Shown: positions 47,647 to 57,313 of the stretch, in pieces
Numbering within the stretch: the first letter of the stretch is position 1
How the letters are laid out: the number at the start of each line of letters is the position of its first letter
From: Stenotrophomonas sp. 364
GTDB lineage: Bacteria > Pseudomonadota > Gammaproteobacteria > Xanthomonadales > Xanthomonadaceae
Assembly: GCF_009832905.1 (NCBI RefSeq)
Contig: NZ_CP047135.1
Location: forward strand, 3,450,001 to 3,514,000
DNA: 64,000 nucleotides
Direction of reading: 5' to 3'
The notes under the pieces: model-generated
Told to the model about the DNA's origin: nothing
Databases searched by the model: none
The model's input: the letters and a program-made list of their open reading frames with translations, nothing else
Made by a program: the position numbers and the translations under genes

Positions 47647-48690
47647 TCAGTTCGCCGAGCGGACCTCGCTGGTCATACAGCCGGCCAGCACCGCACCGCT
47701 GTCGGTGGGTATGACGCTGAACGCCCGCACGCGCGTGTATACGGAGGATGCCTCCGGCGCTGCTTCGCGCATCCAGTACCCCTGTACCTGCCGATCCGCC
47801 GCGTCCAGGCCGGCGGCATCGAGCACCGCCTTCAGCGACGCATCGCCCATGTCCGCGGCGAAGTAACCTCCATAGGCGAGGACGAGCGACTGCGCAGGCA
47901 GACCCTGCAATGCCACCGGCTGCTCCAGCGTGACGACCATGACGGGCATCTCCTGGCCATCGGCATGGTACTCACGCTCGGCGACCGCGCTGACATTGTC
48001 CGGCCATGCCAGCGGCGACAGTTCCGAGACACGCTCCCACAGGTTGGCGATGCGCCGCATGGCAGCGTCGTCCGCCCGACATTCGAGCGCGGCGCCCATA
48101 TCATCTGCCGTGGCCGTCTCGCGCAATCGGGGTGGAATGCGCGCCTCGCGCATCGGACCTGGGTAGTCACAGCCCACCCGATAGCCCTCACCATCGCTGC
48201 TTACCACGATCGCGCCGGGCGATGACGTGGTGATGGCTGCAGCGGGTGCTGACCACACCTGGAACGGCTCACGCAGGTTGCTGGACCGTAGCCGCAGTCC
48301 GTTGCCACTGACGATGCGCGTACGCTGCGCGGCATCGATGGGAATCGAAAAGCCCCTGTCATCGGCAAGCAGGCGGTGTGTCGTGATGCCGTGCGCCGTC
48401 AACGCGGCCGGCATGTCGATGAAGGTGGTCGTGCCCTCCTCGTCACTACTACGTGTGAAGCCCCAGCCGTGCAGATAGGCCGGACGTTCCTGCGGCGTGC
48501 CGTACCGTGCGCCCCGCAGCGCCGTCGTCACCGCCTCCACCGTCGCCGGTGAGGCACGGCATTCCAGGAGCTCGACGAGATCGCGCTGGAAACTGGCGGC
48601 AGTGTTCGCCTGCGCTGGCGGCGCGACGGCCATCACCAAGGCGACGGCCGCAGCAGAAACGAACAGAGAGGACAAACGTGGCGACATCAT
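47647..48690 (-). CDS. Exported hypothetical protein
   Basis: A 347-residue protein. Two adjacent ATGs (48690, 48687) precede a signal peptide (SSLFVSAAAVALVMAVAPPAQA). The mature part begins NTAASFQRDLVELLECRASP, and two halves each carry a Cys in similar positions (LLECRASPATVEAV and ALECRADDAAMRRI). This hints at an internal duplication. Other visible segments are YLHGWGFTRSSDEEGTTTF and VVTLEQPVALQGLPAQSLV. I do not recognise a family and no domain suggests a function. It lies between gdhA (convergent) and the RND permease gene. Confidence 0.6.
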   Translation of the reverse strand: MMSPRLSSLFVSAAAVALVMAVAPPAQANTAASFQRDLVELLECRASPATVEAVTTALRGARYGTPQERPAYLHGWGFTRSSDEEGTTTFIDMPAALTAHGITTHRLLADDRGFSIPIDAAQRTRIVSGNGLRLRSSNLREPFQVWSAPAAAITTSSPGAIVVSSDGEGYRVGCDYPGPMREARIPPRLRETATADDMGAALECRADDAAMRRIANLWERVSELSPLAWPDNVSAVAEREYHADGQEMPVMVVTLEQPVALQGLPAQSLVLAYGGYFAADMGDASLKAVLDAAGLDAADRQVQGYWMREAAPEASSVYTRVRAFSVIPTDSGAVLAGCMTSEVRSAN

Positions 48691-48799
48691 GCGCGACCGA
48701 AGAGAATCCGGCTTGCATTGTGCGCTTGCCAGTACCGCGAAGACGACAGGCCATCGCGCCGAAAGGAAAAAGCCGGCCATCGGCCGGCTTCATCGTCCA

Positions 48800-51700
48800 T
48801 CAACCTTCGCTGCTCCTGGCCTCGTCCGGCTTCACCCGGAACCACGCCGCATACAGCGCCGGCAGGAACACCAGGGTCAGCACGGTGCCGACGATCAGGC
48901 CGCCCATGATCGAGATCGCCATCGAGCCGTAGAACGCGCTGCGCGACAGCGGGATCATCGCCAGCACCGCGGCCAGCGCGGTCAGCACGATCGGGCGGAA
49001 GCGACGCACGGTGGCGTCGATGATGGCGTGCCAGCGGTCGTGCCCGGCGTCGATGTCCTGCTGGATCTGGTCGATCAGGATCACCGAGTTGCGCATGATC
49101 ATGCCGGCCAGCGCGATGGTGCCCAGCAAGGCTACGAAGCCGAACGGTGCGCGGAACAGCAGCAGGAACAGCGTGGCGCCGATGATGCCCAGCGGCGCGG
49201 TGACCAGCACCATGGCCGCACGCGAGAAGCTGCGCAGCTGCAGCATCAGCAGCGTGGCCACCACGATAAGGAACAGCGGCATGCCGGCCTTGATCGAGTT
49301 CTGACCGCGCGCCGAGTCTTCCACCGTACCGCCGGTTTCCAGCAGGTAGCCCGACGGCAGCTGTGCACGGATGCCGTCCAGGGTGGGCAGGATCTGCTGC
49401 ACCACGTCCAGCGGCTGCATGCCATCGCCGATATCGGCGCGCACGGTCACCGTGGGCAAGCGGTTGCGGTGCCAGATGATGCCGTCCTCGAAGGCGTACT
49501 CCAGGCGCGCCACCTGCGACAGCGTCACCGGGGTACCGCTAGCGGTGGGAATGGCCAGGCTGCCGAGCAGGCCCAGCTGGGCGCGCTCGTTGTCCGGCCC
49601 GCGCAGCAGCATCTCGATCTGGCGGTTGCCTTCGCGGTAGGTGCTCACGCTCATGCCCGAGAGCGAACTGCTCAGGAACTGGCTCACCTGCGCGCTGCTC
49701 ACGCCCAAGGCGCGGGCACGGTCCTGGTCGATCACCAGCCGCACCACCTTGCTCGGCTCGCTCCAGTCCAGGTTGACGTTGATCACGTGCGGGTTCTCGC
49801 GCACCTTGGCCTCGACCTGGCGGGCGATGGCCTGCACCTGCGCGATGTGCTCGCCGGAAATGCGCATCTGCACCGGGTAGCCCACCGGCGGGCCGTTCTC
49901 CAGGCGGGTCACGCGCATCTGCACGTCGGGGAACTGCTTGATCACGTCCTTCATCAGCCAGTCGCGGGTGGACTCACGGGCCTTGGCGTCGGCCGTGAGC
50001 ACCACGAACTGGGCGAAGTTGGTGGCCGGCAGCTGCTGGTCCAGCGGCAGGTAGAAGCGCGGCGATCCGGTGCCGACGTAGGCCACGTAGTTGCTGATGC
50101 CCTCGCGGCCCTTCAACAGTTTTTCCAGCTTGGCGACCTGGGCCTGGGTGGAGACCAGCGATGCGCCTTCGGCCAGCTCGATGTCGACCATCAGCTCGGG
50201 CCGGGTCGAATCGGGGAAGAACTGCTGGGGCACGAAGCGGAAGATCGCCAGCGAGAAGATGAACAACGCAATCGTGGCGCCGATCACCCACCAGCGGTGG
50301 CGCAGGCAGGTATCCAGGAAGCTGCGGAAGCGGGTGTAGAACGGCCGCTGGTACGGGTCATGGTCGTGCGCGTGTTCGGTCGGCTTGATCCAGCGTGCGA
50401 ACGCCGGGTGGCGGTCGGCCCATTGCAGGCGTCGGGCATGCCAGCGCCCGGCCAGGCTGGTCGGCTTGGGCGGCTGCCGGTTGAACAGGTCCGGCAGCAT
50501 CTTGTCGCCCAAGTACGGAATGAACAGCACCGCGGCAATCCACGACACCACCAGCGCGATGGTCACCACCTGGAACAGCGAGCGGGTGTACTCACCGGTG
50601 CTCGACGCCGCGGTGGCGATCGGCAGGAAGCCGGCGGCGGTGATCAGCGTACCGGTGAGCATCGGGAAGGCGGTGGATTCCCAGGCGAAACTGGCCGCGC
50701 GCAGGCGGTCGTAACCCTGCTCCATCTTGGTGGCCATCATCTCCACCGCGATGATCGCATCGTCCACCAGCAGGCCAAGCGCCAGCACCAGCGCACCCAG
50801 CGAGATCTTGTGCAGGCCGATGCCGAAGTAATGCATGACGAAGAAGGTCATCGCCAGCACCAGCGGGATGGTCACGCCCACCACCAGGCCGGTGCGCAGG
50901 CCCAGCGAGAAGAAGCTGACCAGCAGCACGATCACCACCGCTTCGGTGAGCACCTGCACGAACTCGCCCACCGACTCTTCCACCGCGTGCGGCTGGTCGG
51001 ACACCTTGCGCAGCTGCATGCCGGCCGGCAGGGTTTTCTGCAGGCGCTCGAACTCGGCGTCCAGGGTGGCACCCAGCTTGAGGATGTCGCCGCCGTCCTT
51101 CATCGCCACGGCCAGCCCGATGGCGTCTTCGCCCATGAAGCGCATCTTCGGCGAGGCCGGGTCGGCGAAGCCGCGCTTGACCTGCGCGATGTCGCCCAGG
51201 TGGAGCGTGCGGTCGCCGGCCTGGATCGGGAACCGGCGGATGTCCTCGATGGAATCGAACTGGCCTGTCACGCGCAGCTGCACGCGGTCGCTGGGGGTTT
51301 CGAAGAAACTGGTGGCACTCACCGCATTCTGGTCGGCCAGCGCCTGCTGCACCTGCTGCAGCGATACGCCCAGCGTGGCCAGCTTGGTGTTGGACAGCTC
51401 GATCCAGACCTTCTCGTCCTGCAGGCCCACCAGGTCGATCTTGCCCACGTCCGGCACGCGCTGCAGTTCCAGCTGGATGCGGTCGGCGTAGTCGCGCATC
51501 ACCGCGTAATCGAAGCCCGTGCCGGTGAGCGCGTAGATGTTGCCGAAGGTGTCGCCGAATTCATCGTTGTAGAACGGCCCGACGATCTCGCGCGGCAGCG
51601 TGGCGCGGACGTCGCCCACGCGCTTGCGCACCTGGTACCACAGGTCCGGAATCTGCTTGGAGCGCAGGCTGTCGCGCGCCATGAAGATCACCTGCGATTC

Positions 51701-51970
51701 GCCCGGGCGCGAGTAGGAGCGGATGAACTCGTACTCGCCGGTGTTCATCAGGGCCTTTTCGATCGGCTCGGTGACCTGCCGCGAGACCTGCTCGGCGGTG
51801 GCGCCGGGCCACATCGTGCGCACCACCATCGCCTTGAAGGTGAACGGCGGATCCTCGGACTGGCCCAGGTGCTTGTACGACCACGCGCCGATGACCGCGA
51901 ACGCCAGCATCGCAAACAGCACCAGCGGGCGGTTGCTCAGCGCCCATTCGGAAAGATTGAAACGGCGCAC
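48800..51970 (-). CDS. RND efflux permease (AcrB/HAE superfamily)
   Basis: Proton-driven inner-membrane exporter of 1056 residues with the RND plan: helix 1 (PLVLFAMLAFAVIGAW), a large periplasmic loop, a helix block including LLVDDAIIAVEMMATKMEQG (the transport Asp pair is expected here), a second loop and a final helix block (ALLGTIALAGMIMRNSVILIDQI). FDYAVMRDYADRIQLELQRVP is typical of the pore domain. It lies 3 nt after the adaptor gene. Relatives export dyes, biocides or antibiotics; the substrate cannot be told. Probable outer-membrane partner: TolC, encoded at 54703. Confidence 0.93.
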   Translation of the reverse strand: MRRFNLSEWALSNRPLVLFAMLAFAVIGAWSYKHLGQSEDPPFTFKAMVVRTMWPGATAEQVSRQVTEPIEKALMNTGEYEFIRSYSRPGESQVIFMARDSLRSKQIPDLWYQVRKRVGDVRATLPREIVGPFYNDEFGDTFGNIYALTGTGFDYAVMRDYADRIQLELQRVPDVGKIDLVGLQDEKVWIELSNTKLATLGVSLQQVQQALADQNAVSATSFFETPSDRVQLRVTGQFDSIEDIRRFPIQAGDRTLHLGDIAQVKRGFADPASPKMRFMGEDAIGLAVAMKDGGDILKLGATLDAEFERLQKTLPAGMQLRKVSDQPHAVEESVGEFVQVLTEAVVIVLLVSFFSLGLRTGLVVGVTIPLVLAMTFFVMHYFGIGLHKISLGALVLALGLLVDDAIIAVEMMATKMEQGYDRLRAASFAWESTAFPMLTGTLITAAGFLPIATAASSTGEYTRSLFQVVTIALVVSWIAAVLFIPYLGDKMLPDLFNRQPPKPTSLAGRWHARRLQWADRHPAFARWIKPTEHAHDHDPYQRPFYTRFRSFLDTCLRHRWWVIGATIALFIFSLAIFRFVPQQFFPDSTRPELMVDIELAEGASLVSTQAQVAKLEKLLKGREGISNYVAYVGTGSPRFYLPLDQQLPATNFAQFVVLTADAKARESTRDWLMKDVIKQFPDVQMRVTRLENGPPVGYPVQMRISGEHIAQVQAIARQVEAKVRENPHVINVNLDWSEPSKVVRLVIDQDRARALGVSSAQVSQFLSSSLSGMSVSTYREGNRQIEMLLRGPDNERAQLGLLGSLAIPTASGTPVTLSQVARLEYAFEDGIIWHRNRLPTVTVRADIGDGMQPLDVVQQILPTLDGIRAQLPSGYLLETGGTVEDSARGQNSIKAGMPLFLIVVATLLMLQLRSFSRAAMVLVTAPLGIIGATLFLLLFRAPFGFVALLGTIALAGMIMRNSVILIDQIQQDIDAGHDRWHAIIDATVRRFRPIVLTALAAVLAMIPLSRSAFYGSMAISIMGGLIVGTVLTLVFLPALYAAWFRVKPDEARSSEG

Positions 51971-51973
51971 GGC

Positions 51974-53104
51974 TCAGTGCCCCTTGCCGGCAGCGGCAGG
52001 CGCAGCCGCCGGTGCCAGCACCGGGCGGTTCTGGCGGTCCACCGGGGTCACCACCTGGCCCTCGCGCAGCAGGTGGCCACCGGCGGCGACCACCCAGTCG
52101 TTATCGGTGACACCGGACAGCACCGGCACCGCGTCGGCACCGTAGGCTCCCACCGTCACCGGGGTGGCCTTGAGCGCACCGTTGGCCGGGTTCACCACCC
52201 ACACGCTGGCCTTGCCGTCAGCGCCACGCAGCACCGCCGCCAGCGGCAGCTGCAGGGTGCCGCTGCGGCCGGCGCGGGCAAACACGCGCGCGCTCTGGCC
52301 CAGTTCCACTTCGCTCAGCGCTTCGGCCGCCAGGCTGACCCGGGTCGCGTAGGTGCGGGCCTGCGCGTCGGCGGCCGGGGCGATCTCGCGGATCGTGCCG
52401 GGCAGCAGCTGGCCCGGGCGGTTCCACAGTTCCACCTGCACCGGCTGGCCCACCTGGTAGTCGCGGATGCTGCTTTCCGGCAAGGCGATCAGTACCTCGC
52501 GCCCGCCATCGGCCGCCAGGGTGAACACGGTCTGCCCCGCGCTCACCACCTGCCCGGCTTCGGCCTGGCGGCTGGCGATCACGCCGTCGGCGGGGGCGCG
52601 CAGCTGCGCGTAATCGGCCTGGTTGCGGGCCACGGCCAGGTTGGCGCGGGCGGCGTTGGCCTGGCCCTGCGCGGCCTTGAATGCGGCGGTCTGCTGGTCC
52701 AGCGCGGAGCGGCTCACCAGCTGGTCTTCGGCCAGCTTGGCGTAGCGCTTCTGGTCGTCGCGTGCGCGCACCAGGTCGGCATCGGCGGCGGCCAGCTGGG
52801 CCTGCGAGGCGGCGGCCTGGGCGCTGTAGTCGGCCGCGTCCAGCTCGGCCAGCAGCTCGCCCTTGCGTACGCGCTGGCCGGCATCGACCAGGCGCTTGAC
52901 CATGTTGCCCCCCACCCGGAAGGACAGCTGGCTCTCCTGGCGCGCATGCACCTCACCCGGATAGGCGGCCGCTTCCTGCCCGGCCACGGTGCCCGGATGC
53001 ACCACCAGTACCGGAATGGCCGCCACCGGCTCGGCATCGTGCTTGCCGCACGCCGCCAGCAGCACCACCAGCAAACCACCGCCCATCCAACGCATGCTTT
53101 TCAT
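51974..53104 (-). CDS. RND periplasmic adaptor (membrane fusion) lipoprotein
   Basis: A 376-residue protein from the ATG at 53104. The N-terminus has a lipobox (LLVVLLAACG, Cys about residue 20). Next come a lipoyl half (VVHPGTVAGQEAAAYPGEVHARQ), a helical hairpin rich in Ala/Gln (YSAQAAASQAQLAAADADLVRA) and the second lipoyl half (LRAPADGVIASRQAEAGQVV). The beta-barrel and membrane-proximal domains follow. It bridges the permease to an outer-membrane channel. It is co-transcribed with the permease, and a TetR gene diverges from it. Confidence 0.93.
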   Translation of the reverse strand: MKSMRWMGGGLLVVLLAACGKHDAEPVAAIPVLVVHPGTVAGQEAAAYPGEVHARQESQLSFRVGGNMVKRLVDAGQRVRKGELLAELDAADYSAQAAASQAQLAAADADLVRARDDQKRYAKLAEDQLVSRSALDQQTAAFKAAQGQANAARANLAVARNQADYAQLRAPADGVIASRQAEAGQVVSAGQTVFTLAADGGREVLIALPESSIRDYQVGQPVQVELWNRPGQLLPGTIREIAPAADAQARTYATRVSLAAEALSEVELGQSARVFARAGRSGTLQLPLAAVLRGADGKASVWVVNPANGALKATPVTVGAYGADAVPVLSGVTDNDWVVAAGGHLLREGQVVTPVDRQNRPVLAPAAAPAAAGKGH

Positions 53105-53178
53105 GAGGTACAGGACCTGAGAAGAAATCCGGGAGAAAACGCGCCGACAACATACTGTTGCAGCACGGCTAATAGTGA

Positions 53179-53214
53179 ACCAGACGGTATAGTATAAATA
53201 TCGAACCGATTGGT
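53179..53214. promoter_or_regulatory. Inverted-repeat operator between the efflux operon and tetR
   Basis: ACCAGACGGT (53179-53188) and ACCGATTGGT (53205-53214) are inverted repeats with one mismatch. They flank an AT-rich centre (ATAGTATAAATATCGA) that contains promoter-like hexamers. The position in the 124-bp divergent gap suits binding by the TetR protein encoded next to it. Confidence 0.65.
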
Positions 53215-53228
53215 CTAGTATTGTTTGG

Positions 53229-53900
53229 ATGACCGATCCGACCGCCCCCCTTCCCTCTGCAAAGCCTGCCGCCAAGGCCTCCGGGCCGGGGCGCCCGAAG
53301 GACCTGGGCAAGCGCGCGGCGATCCTGGAGGCCGCCAAGGCATTGTTCGTGGACCAGGGCTACAACGGGGTGAGCATGGACAGCATCGCCGCCCAGGCGG
53401 GCGTGTCGAAACTGACCGTTTACAGCCATTTCGGCGACAAAGAGACACTTTTCACCGAAGCTGTGAAGTCCACCTGTGTCGCCATGCTGCCCGATGCGCT
53501 GTTTGTCACTGACGCCGAAGGGCCGTTGCGCGACCAGCTGCTGGGTATTGGCCATGCCTTCTTCAGCATGATCACCTCCGCTGAGGCGGTAGCCGTGCAG
53601 CGGGTGATGATGGCCCCGGAAACCGACGACCGCCTGCGCGAGATGTTCTGGGTGGCCGGCCCGCAACGCACCACCGACGCCCTGGCCGAGTTCCTGCGGG
53701 CCCGCGTGGCCCGGGGCGAGCTGGAGATCGAGGACTGTGAAACGGCCGCAATGCAGTTGATGACCCTCATCAAAGGCGAGCTGCATACGCATATGATGTG
53801 CGGGCTGCGACCGACCCCGGCCGACTGCGACGCCGATGCCCATGTGAGCGCCAGCGTGGCCTTTTTCCTGAGGGCCTACGCGCCGCGCCCCACGGCGTGA
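53229..53900 (+). CDS. TetR/AcrR-family transcriptional regulator
   Basis: A 223-residue repressor. An N-terminal helix-turn-helix domain (RAAILEAAKALFVDQGYNGVS, then IAAQAGVSKLTVYSHFGDKE) is followed by an all-helical ligand domain (TetR_C AefR-like, with QRVMMAPETDDRLREMFW). It is transcribed away from the adaptor-permease operon and probably represses it by binding the palindrome in the shared gap, released by a pump substrate. That regulation is inferred from layout. Confidence 0.92.
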   Translation: MTDPTAPLPSAKPAAKASGPGRPKDLGKRAAILEAAKALFVDQGYNGVSMDSIAAQAGVSKLTVYSHFGDKETLFTEAVKSTCVAMLPDALFVTDAEGPLRDQLLGIGHAFFSMITSAEAVAVQRVMMAPETDDRLREMFWVAGPQRTTDALAEFLRARVARGELEIEDCETAAMQLMTLIKGELHTHMMCGLRPTPADCDADAHVSASVAFFLRAYAPRPTA

Positions 53901-54038
53901 GAACAACATGAATGGACCGGAGGTCGCGGTGACTTCCGGCACTGCGACCCCGGCGCGACGGCAGCGATGCTCTCAGCGCGCCGCCGGCTCCCGGCACCGG
54001 TAAAATGGCCGGCCCACTGCGCTGGAACTAGAAACCTC

Positions 54039-54686
54039 ATGACGATCGATTACTCCCACGCCCGCGAACTGATGGTCGAACAGCAGATCCGTCCCTGGGA
54101 CGTGCTGGAGATCCGCGTGCTCGATGTACTGGCACGCCTGCCGCGCGAAGCGTTCGTCGCCGAATCGCACAAGGCCCTGGCGTATGCCGACATGGAACTG
54201 CCGCTGGGCTTCGGGCAGAAGATGATGAAGCCGGTCATCGAAGGCCGCACCCTGCAGGCGCTGGATCTGCAGCCGGGCGACGAAGTGCTTGAAATCGGCA
54301 CCGGCAGCGGCTTCCTGAGCGCCTGCATGGGCGAGCTGGCCCGTGAAGTGCTGAGCCTGGAAATCCAGCCGGAACTGGCCGCCACTGCGCGTGCACAGCT
54401 GGACGCCGCCGGGCTGGGCAACAACGTGCGGATCGAAACCGCCGACGCCCTGACCTGGAACACCGAGCGCCGCTTCGACGCCATCTGCGTGACCGCCGCG
54501 GTGGACACCGTCCCGTCACGTTTCGCCCAGTGGCTGCGTCCCGGTGGCCGACTGTTCGTCATCCACGGCCGTTCGCCGGTGATGGAAGCGGTGCTGGTCA
54601 AGGCCGACGGCAGCACCGAGTCGCTGTTTGAAACCGATATCGATTACCTGCGCGGTGCCGCTCCGGCGCCCCAGTTCCAACTCTGA
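54039..54686 (+). CDS. Protein-L-isoaspartate O-methyltransferase family protein
   Basis: A 215-residue SAM-dependent methyltransferase with MVEQQIRPWDVLEIRVLDVL at the N-terminus. The pre-motif is LPLGFGQKMMKP where classical PIMT has an ISQP segment. SAM motif I VLEIGTGSGFLSACMGE (about residue 82) is followed by ICVTAAVDTVPSRFAQWLRPGGRLFVI. Relatives beside tolC in proteobacteria are annotated pcm, but the substrate loop differs from E. coli Pcm, so isoaspartate repair is not certain. It lies 16 bp upstream of tolC and is probably co-transcribed. Confidence 0.82.
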   Translation: MTIDYSHARELMVEQQIRPWDVLEIRVLDVLARLPREAFVAESHKALAYADMELPLGFGQKMMKPVIEGRTLQALDLQPGDEVLEIGTGSGFLSACMGELAREVLSLEIQPELAATARAQLDAAGLGNNVRIETADALTWNTERRFDAICVTAAVDTVPSRFAQWLRPGGRLFVIHGRSPVMEAVLVKADGSTESLFETDIDYLRGAAPAPQFQL

Positions 54687-54702
54687 GTCCAAGGAAGCCG
54701 CA

Positions 54703-56079
54703 ATGATCCGCCGATCCCTCGCTATTGCGCTGGCCGCCGCCCTGCTGCCGATGACCGCCTCTGCCGCCGACCTGCTGCAGGTCTACGAAATGGCGCGCAA
54801 TGGCGACCCGCAGCTGTCCGCGGCTGAATCGACCCGTCTGTACGACAAGGAAGGCGCCGTGCAGGCGCGTGCCGCGCTGCTGCCGCAGCTCAATGGTGAG
54901 GCCTCGCTCAACCGCAGCCGCACCGACGACCGCGGTGGTACCGGCGGCACGCCGCCGACTGGCAGTCTCACCAGCAATCGTCGGGTGTACTCCATCAACG
55001 GCAGCCAGACCCTGTTCAACTTCACCCAGTTCGCCAACCTGCGGTCGCAGCGCGACCTGAGCAAGGCGGCTGACTTCACCCTCGATTCGGCCAACGACAG
55101 CCTGATCGTGCGCACCTCGGCGGCGTATTTCAACGTGCTGGTGGCGATCGAATCGCTGACCGCCGCGCAGACCAACGAAGCGGCGGCCAAGAAGCAGTTC
55201 GACTTCGCCGACAAGCGCCTGGAAGTGGGCCTGGCGCCGATCACCGACGTGCATGAAGCGCGCGCCCAGTACGACCAGGCCCGCGCCAACACCATCGTCG
55301 CGCAGAACACCCTGGCCGACAGCTACCAGGCCCTGACCGAGTTGACCGGCCAGCCGGTGGCCGACCTGCGCGCCCTGCCGGCCGACTTCCGCCCGGAACT
55401 GCCGGCCAAGTACGCCCAGATCGACCAGCTGGTCGGTGAAGCGGTGGCGCAGAACCCGGCGCTGAAGGCGCAGGAACTGAAGGTCAGCGCGGCCGAGTCC
55501 GGCGTGTCAGCCGCTCGTGGCGGCCATTACCCGACCCTGTCGCTGGGCGGTAGCTGGGGCAAGACAGCCACGTGGGGCGACAACGGGATTGGTGCTGGCA
55601 ATTCGTACAACCCGGATCTGCGCACCAACAGCGTCGGCCTGACCCTGAGCGTGCCGATATTCTCCGGCGGTGCCACCCAGTCAGGCGTGCGCCAGGCACT
55701 GGCCCAGCGCGACATCGCGCAGGACGGTTACGAGCAGCAGAAGCGCGCCCTCGACCGCAACACCCGCAATGCCTACCAGACCCTGGTGGCCGGCATCAGC
55801 GAAGTGGAAGCGCGCCGCCTGGCCGTGGTCTCGGCACAGAGCGCCTACGACGCCTCGCAGGTGGGCCTGGAAGTGGGTACCCGCACCGTGCTGGACGTGA
55901 TCCAGAACCAGCGCATCCTGTTCTCGGCGCAGCTGGACTACGCCAACGCACGCTACACCTTCCTGCAGAACCGCCTGCAGCTGGGCCAGGCCGTGGGCAC
56001 GCTGGACATCGCCGAACTGCAGGACATCAACCGCCTGCTGACCCAGGCGGCCGCCACGCCGAGCACTCAGGTCAACTGA
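54703..56079 (+). CDS. tolC: TolC-family outer-membrane channel
   Basis: Trimeric outer-membrane exit duct for type I secretion and RND pumps. The 458-residue precursor starts at the ATG after AAGGAAG, with a signal peptide ending MTASAAD. The OEP repeat structure is clear: DLLQVYEMARNGDPQLSAAE, then RTSAAYFNVLVAIESLTAAQ in repeat 1. In repeat 2 come EQQKRALDRNTRNAYQTLVAG and SQVGLEVGTRTVLDVIQNQ. The pattern matches E. coli TolC over its length (493). A strong terminator follows. Confidence 0.94.
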   Translation: MIRRSLAIALAAALLPMTASAADLLQVYEMARNGDPQLSAAESTRLYDKEGAVQARAALLPQLNGEASLNRSRTDDRGGTGGTPPTGSLTSNRRVYSINGSQTLFNFTQFANLRSQRDLSKAADFTLDSANDSLIVRTSAAYFNVLVAIESLTAAQTNEAAAKKQFDFADKRLEVGLAPITDVHEARAQYDQARANTIVAQNTLADSYQALTELTGQPVADLRALPADFRPELPAKYAQIDQLVGEAVAQNPALKAQELKVSAAESGVSAARGGHYPTLSLGGSWGKTATWGDNGIGAGNSYNPDLRTNSVGLTLSVPIFSGGATQSGVRQALAQRDIAQDGYEQQKRALDRNTRNAYQTLVAGISEVEARRLAVVSAQSAYDASQVGLEVGTRTVLDVIQNQRILFSAQLDYANARYTFLQNRLQLGQAVGTLDIAELQDINRLLTQAAATPSTQVN

Positions 56080-56101
56080 TCTGCGGCAACGGCGTTGGAA
56101 G

Positions 56102-56131
56102 AAAAACCACCCGCATGCGGGTGGTTTTTTT
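56102..56131. terminator. Rho-independent terminator after tolC
   Basis: AAAAACCACCCGC-AT-GCGGGTGGTTTTTTT. A strong stem with T7, about 25 nt after the stop; the A run gives it bidirectional potential. Confidence 0.93.
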
Positions 56132-56296
56132 ATGTCTTGACGCAAGTCCAAGAATGGGCGAAGCCAGCTTCCAAGAACGCGACGTGGCTAAAAGCAGAAA
56201 AATCGATCATCTGCCACAGACGGCATGGTTGACGCTCCTTAGCAATTTTGAGGAATGCGGCAGAGCGACTCACTTTCCTCTCCTGTGCGCGCCTCA

Positions 56297-56659
56297 TCAG
56301 CCAGACGCGCATACCGTATAGACTTCCACGATCACGTCTGCATTGGTGAAGCCAAATGTGCGCCACCCATTTCCATTCGGATGGCTCCCGACCAATGCAA
56401 AGCGTGGGGTTACCGCCCAGTGATTGGGTATATTCGTCTTCATGGGGTAGTTAAGTGTGTACTCGCTAGACGGGTCACTCGGCCGCCACCCACCAGCTAT
56501 TGGCGCGAATCCTGCGGGGCACTGCGGAGTCAGATCAATAACACTATTTGCACTGCCCGTGGCTGTCTGACTGACCGTCTGAAAAGCAACGGCCATCGCA
56601 TTCGGTGAAGCAACTATCAATGCTACAGCAACTGAAAGAGCGAATCTCATCTTGCTCAT
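56297..56659 (-). CDS. Small exported hypothetical protein in a lower-GC islet
   Basis: A 120-residue protein. The ATG at 56659 has GGAG 7 nt upstream and starts a signal peptide (KMRFALSVAVALIVASPNAMA). The mature part (VAFQTVSQTATGSANSVIDL, then CPAGFAPIAGGWRPSD and GWRTFGFTNADVIVEVYTVC) has two cysteines that could pair. Codon use is visibly more AT-rich than in the neighbours (many AAT, TCA, ATA-type codons), which suggests acquisition by transfer. The family is unknown. It is flanked by 217 bp and 654 bp of gene-poor DNA. Confidence 0.6.
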   Translation of the reverse strand: MSKMRFALSVAVALIVASPNAMAVAFQTVSQTATGSANSVIDLTPQCPAGFAPIAGGWRPSDPSSEYTLNYPMKTNIPNHWAVTPRFALVGSHPNGNGWRTFGFTNADVIVEVYTVCASG

Positions 56660-56671
56660 TTGTGACTCCAT

Positions 56672-57313
56672 TTTCGCCAGCCAATTGCGGCTTTAGAAGG
56701 ATGCGCGAAGCAACAGAGTCGCGAAGTAGGAATACTCCCCATTCAATGGTGGGAAAATTACTTACTACGTATGAATGTCCAGTTTGGTCACCGCATCAGT
56801 TAGTCGGCTTCAGCCGTTTGGTGGTTTATCGCCATCGGGCAGAGAAACGCATCGAATAGCCATAGGCGATGGGAGAGCGGCGTTTCAGCCATTTGGAGCA
56901 CGTGCTATCACCCGCGCCAACCCAGCCAATTGCGTCATACGCGACACACGCACGCGCGCTCCACCTCCTCCATCAAACCCGCGTTTTCCACGTTTCCGGG
57001 CGTGCACCGGCATAGCGCCGCGATACCTTGGTATAGATCGCCGAAATGCGCTTGACCGTGTCATCGCCACGCTCTAACGTCCGCCCCGCACCACCCTTCC
57101 CTTCGCCCAGAGACCCCTCCTTGGACAGTCATAGTCGACCTCGTTGCTGCTCCTGAGCCGACGGACCCGCTGACCCCAAGGTTGGCTCCGTCCGCACAGG
57201 ACGGGGCTTGCCCGCGCATCGCTTGATGCGCCCGCCTCGCATCACCTGCATCGCCGTTTCCAACGACCCCGACGAGGGTGCCGCTGGCGTTTCCGATTGC
57301 CTGGAGATTGCCC
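56672..57313. other. Gene-poor, lower-GC intergenic stretch
   Basis: No ORF here has a convincing start, codon pattern or recognisable product. Base composition is lower in GC until about 57050, then returns to the genome norm. A promoter-like TTGACC, 17 nt, TAACGT lies at 57052-57080 on the plus strand, about 230 bp before the gene at 57314. Confidence 0.5.

Noticed and set aside
48497..53197. Very long open frame on the plus strand, antisense to the RND permease and adaptor genes
   Set aside because: It is a by-product of high-GC codon bias opposite real genes. Its translation is low-complexity His/Arg/Gln-rich with no domain, while the minus-strand products are clear RND proteins.
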